A program made the position numbers and the translations under genes. 64,000 bases of DNA from Glandiceps talaboti (lineage: Eukaryota > Hemichordata > Enteropneusta > Spengelidae), in assembly GCF_964340395.1 (NCBI RefSeq), contig NC_135555.1, positions 13,209,246 to 13,273,245 on the forward strand, written 5' to 3'. Below the pieces are notes generated by a model. The model ran no database searches. It was not told the origin of the DNA and worked only from the letters and a program-made list of their open reading frames with translations. Below are positions 62,901-64,000 of this stretch, in pieces. Positions within the stretch are counted from its first letter, which is position 1, and every line of letters begins with the position of its first letter.

Positions 62901-64000
62901 TCTATAGAAATAGCTCATACATAATTCAATATTCTTAGCATTACCCACTTCTGAGCACTCCGTCTCGAATCCACACATATTACAAATTTTTCTTGCATGA
63001 CTGTTTGAGTAATTCTGTTGACGCCGCACCCCTTGATGTCCAGCAATTGGTGACACATCCATCACTCCAGGTACTACCTCATCATATCCATAGACTTCAT
63101 TATGATCCATTGCAGCTGGTCCCTGCAATACACAACATCAATGACTTCAAATTATACATACTGGTATCTCATTCCGTCCTCATGAACTTTAGCAATTGTA
63201 TATCACATCGTACCGGTACATGTTACGATGTATCATCTGATTTTTAACGACAACACAGCATATGGTGACTTCATGCTGTATTATTGTCTAAAAATATTAC
63301 CACTTTGTTTTGAACAAAACCCAAAGAATGGAATTTTATCAGTTCCTTACCCACTCTTCTTTCCTTCTTTTAAGTTTTGTTCCATGATCCATTAATCTTG
63401 CTTCAGGAAAGTGGGGATAGAAGTCATTGCTATCTTGATATGCAGGTAATTCTCTATGTCTCTTCATATGTTGCCTATGATCATTTATCCCAGGATTGAC
63501 AGTATTACTTGGCATTCCTCTATTGCTAGAACGTCCCCTTCCATCAAACTGACTTTGCGGACCTGAATGTTGGTACCTTGGTTGTTCATAATTTGCAGGC
63601 CTGTCAAATTTCTCAAATCGTGACATTCCAAAGTCATCTGTATCAGTACTTGTATGCCGAAGTTCACCTGTTCTAGGGTAGTTATTTCTATGGACGTGAT
63701 TGTCATGGGGAGACTCAAATTCCTGCCAGCTTGATTCAGATGTTGACAAAGGTCTACGTTCTAAATGAAGTGGAATTTCCTCTACATTTCCTTCAACATC
63801 CTGCCAAAGGCCACCATATTGCCTTGTCCTTGTTGGCACATCACACATTCCAGGAGGTATGTCATGCATTTCAGCAGGCAACACATGTCTAGTGCTAACA
63901 TTTCTGTTTTCTCCATTGGTACTAATCTTTGAAGTTTTTTTGGTTGTTTTTTCTAACTTGTCTAATTTGTCATGAATCTCAGTCAGAAGAGCTACAGTAG
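55824..64000 (-). CDS. Multi C2H2 (matrin/U1-like) zinc-finger protein, 5' end outside window
   Basis: Thirteen exons, all joined in phase 0 by GT-AG introns, run from the right edge: 63351-64000+, 62949-63122, 62359-62448, 61840-61935, 61185-61427, 60983-61078, 60132-60260, 58567-58650, 57860-57985, 57667-57714, about 57437-57538, 57193-57279 and 55824-56345 (stop TAA 55824-55826). They give about 814 visible residues. The first exon has a helical start (LLTEIHDKLDKLEK) and a polar, Arg/Pro/Gln-rich disordered stretch. Five fingers follow, each C-x2-C-x12/13-H-x4-7-H: CNMC..HITGQRH, CAIC..HLGGKH, CLIC..HAQQVKH, CHIC..HLSSERH and CFLC..HIERVLPSH. A helical segment lies between fingers 4 and 5, and a basic then acidic Ser/Thr-rich tail ends the protein. 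The HxxGxxH form of finger 1 resembles RNA-binding U1/matrin fingers, so a nuclear nucleic-acid-binding role is likely but inferred. The 5' boundary of the 57437-57538 exon is the weakest: its only phase-compatible acceptor (AAAAAG) lacks a pyrimidine tract. I do not recognise a named orthologue. Confidence 0.87.
56451..56795. mobile_element. Intronic foldback element, 345 bp, ~130-bp arms
   Basis: Ends are CTTTTAAAGTGG (56451-56462) and CCACTTTAAAAG (56784-56795). The inner blocks TCCTACTTGAAAAATCAAT and its inverse ATTGATTTTTCAAGTAGGA show long imperfect inverted arms. It sits in the last intron of the zinc-finger gene. Confidence 0.85.
58166..58560. repeat. Intronic minisatellite made of exon-end/splice-donor copies, ~6 units
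   Basis: Units resemble the 3' end and donor of the neighbouring exon (58561-58610): TACATACCTGTC, TTCTGAGG, TTAGCTGTGTTACACATGACAA. Starts are near 58511, 58432, 58375, 58301, 58246 and 58172. The copy at 58511 keeps an intact CAG|GTATGT; others read CAG|GCATGT. Confidence 0.8.
58651..60131. other. Intron of the zinc-finger gene (1.5 kb)
   Basis: No additional exon found on the - strand that keeps frame. Contains a (TTAG)n tract. Confidence 0.55.
59936..59994. repeat. (TTAG)n tetranucleotide microsatellite
   Basis: About 14 perfect units within an intron. Confidence 0.95.
60834..60964. repeat. 44-bp tandem repeat, 3 copies
   Basis: CCAAGCCTACATCGTTTTAG begins copies at 60851, 60895 and 60939, nearly identical. 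Ends about 20 bp from the donor of exon 60983-61078. Confidence 0.9.
61607..61830. repeat. Dispersed repeat, composite of the 42.2-kb and 14.4-kb families
   Basis: The first part (TTACCTATGAGTAATGTTTT ... GGCTTTGTCAAACT) matches 42186-42260. The second part (TACTCATGCTTGCGGTG ... GCACTCATGCAAATACC) matches 14430-14525. Its edge abuts the splice donor of exon 61840-61935. Confidence 0.75.
62771..62789. repeat. C-rich homopolymer tract
   Basis: C11 followed by AA and C6 in the intron between exons 62359-62448 and 62949-63122. Confidence 0.85.
62892..62917. repeat. Perfect 26-bp palindrome next to a splice donor
   Basis: TGAGCTATTTCTA followed by its exact reverse complement, 31 nt into the intron after exon 62949-63122. 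Confidence 0.9.

Overview
The window is animal nuclear DNA. It is AT-rich, its genes are split by GT-AG introns, and it is crowded with microsatellites, long-period tandem repeats and small inverted-repeat (foldback/MITE-like) elements. The protein families and the repeat-rich, gene-poor layout suggest an invertebrate, plausibly marine, but I cannot place it to phylum from sequence alone.

Three protein genes can be supported. (1) On the + strand at 37007-42778, a five-exon gene encodes a 307-residue multi-pass membrane protein of the DUF1295 / steroid oxidoreductase-like family, with the family signature GLWQYSRHPNYLGE. (2) On the - strand at 51304-52683, an uninterrupted 459-codon ORF encodes a CREB3-family (closest to CREB3L3/CREB3L4) membrane-tethered bZIP transcription factor. 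It has a basic region, a leucine zipper, one transmembrane segment and a site-1-protease-like RTLK motif. (3) On the - strand from 55824 to beyond the right edge, at least 13 exons encode a protein with five C2H2 (matrin/U1-like) zinc fingers. Every finger is cut by a phase-0 intron between its Cys pair and its His pair, at almost the same residue.

Layout: 1-36.9 kb has no coding exon that I can support. It is largely decayed tandem repeats (2.4, 3.5, 4.1-4.7, 8.8-9.2, 9.7-10.4, 11.75-12.2, 19.2-19.8, 20.0-20.7, 21.1-22.3 and 32.5-33.6 kb) plus foldback elements (6.9, 14.4, 17.1 and 30.4-31.35 kb). The DUF1295 gene follows. It is preceded by a tandem array of RFX-like X-box palindromes, and its 3' UTR holds a second array of CCATGG-centred units. 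43.7-51.2 kb is intergenic and rich in foldback elements, including a roughly 95-105 bp MITE family with apparent 7-bp target duplications. Then come the CREB3-like gene, a short repeat-filled gap, and the zinc-finger gene.

The genes do not form an operon or an obvious pathway. One regulatory link is suggested by sequence: a TGACGTGG (UPRE-type) site about 260 bp upstream of the CREB3-like start codon, a class of site that CREB3-family factors themselves bind. The most unusual features are the repeated split-finger exon module, an intronic minisatellite built from copies of an exon end plus its splice donor, and the palindrome arrays bracketing the DUF1295 gene.
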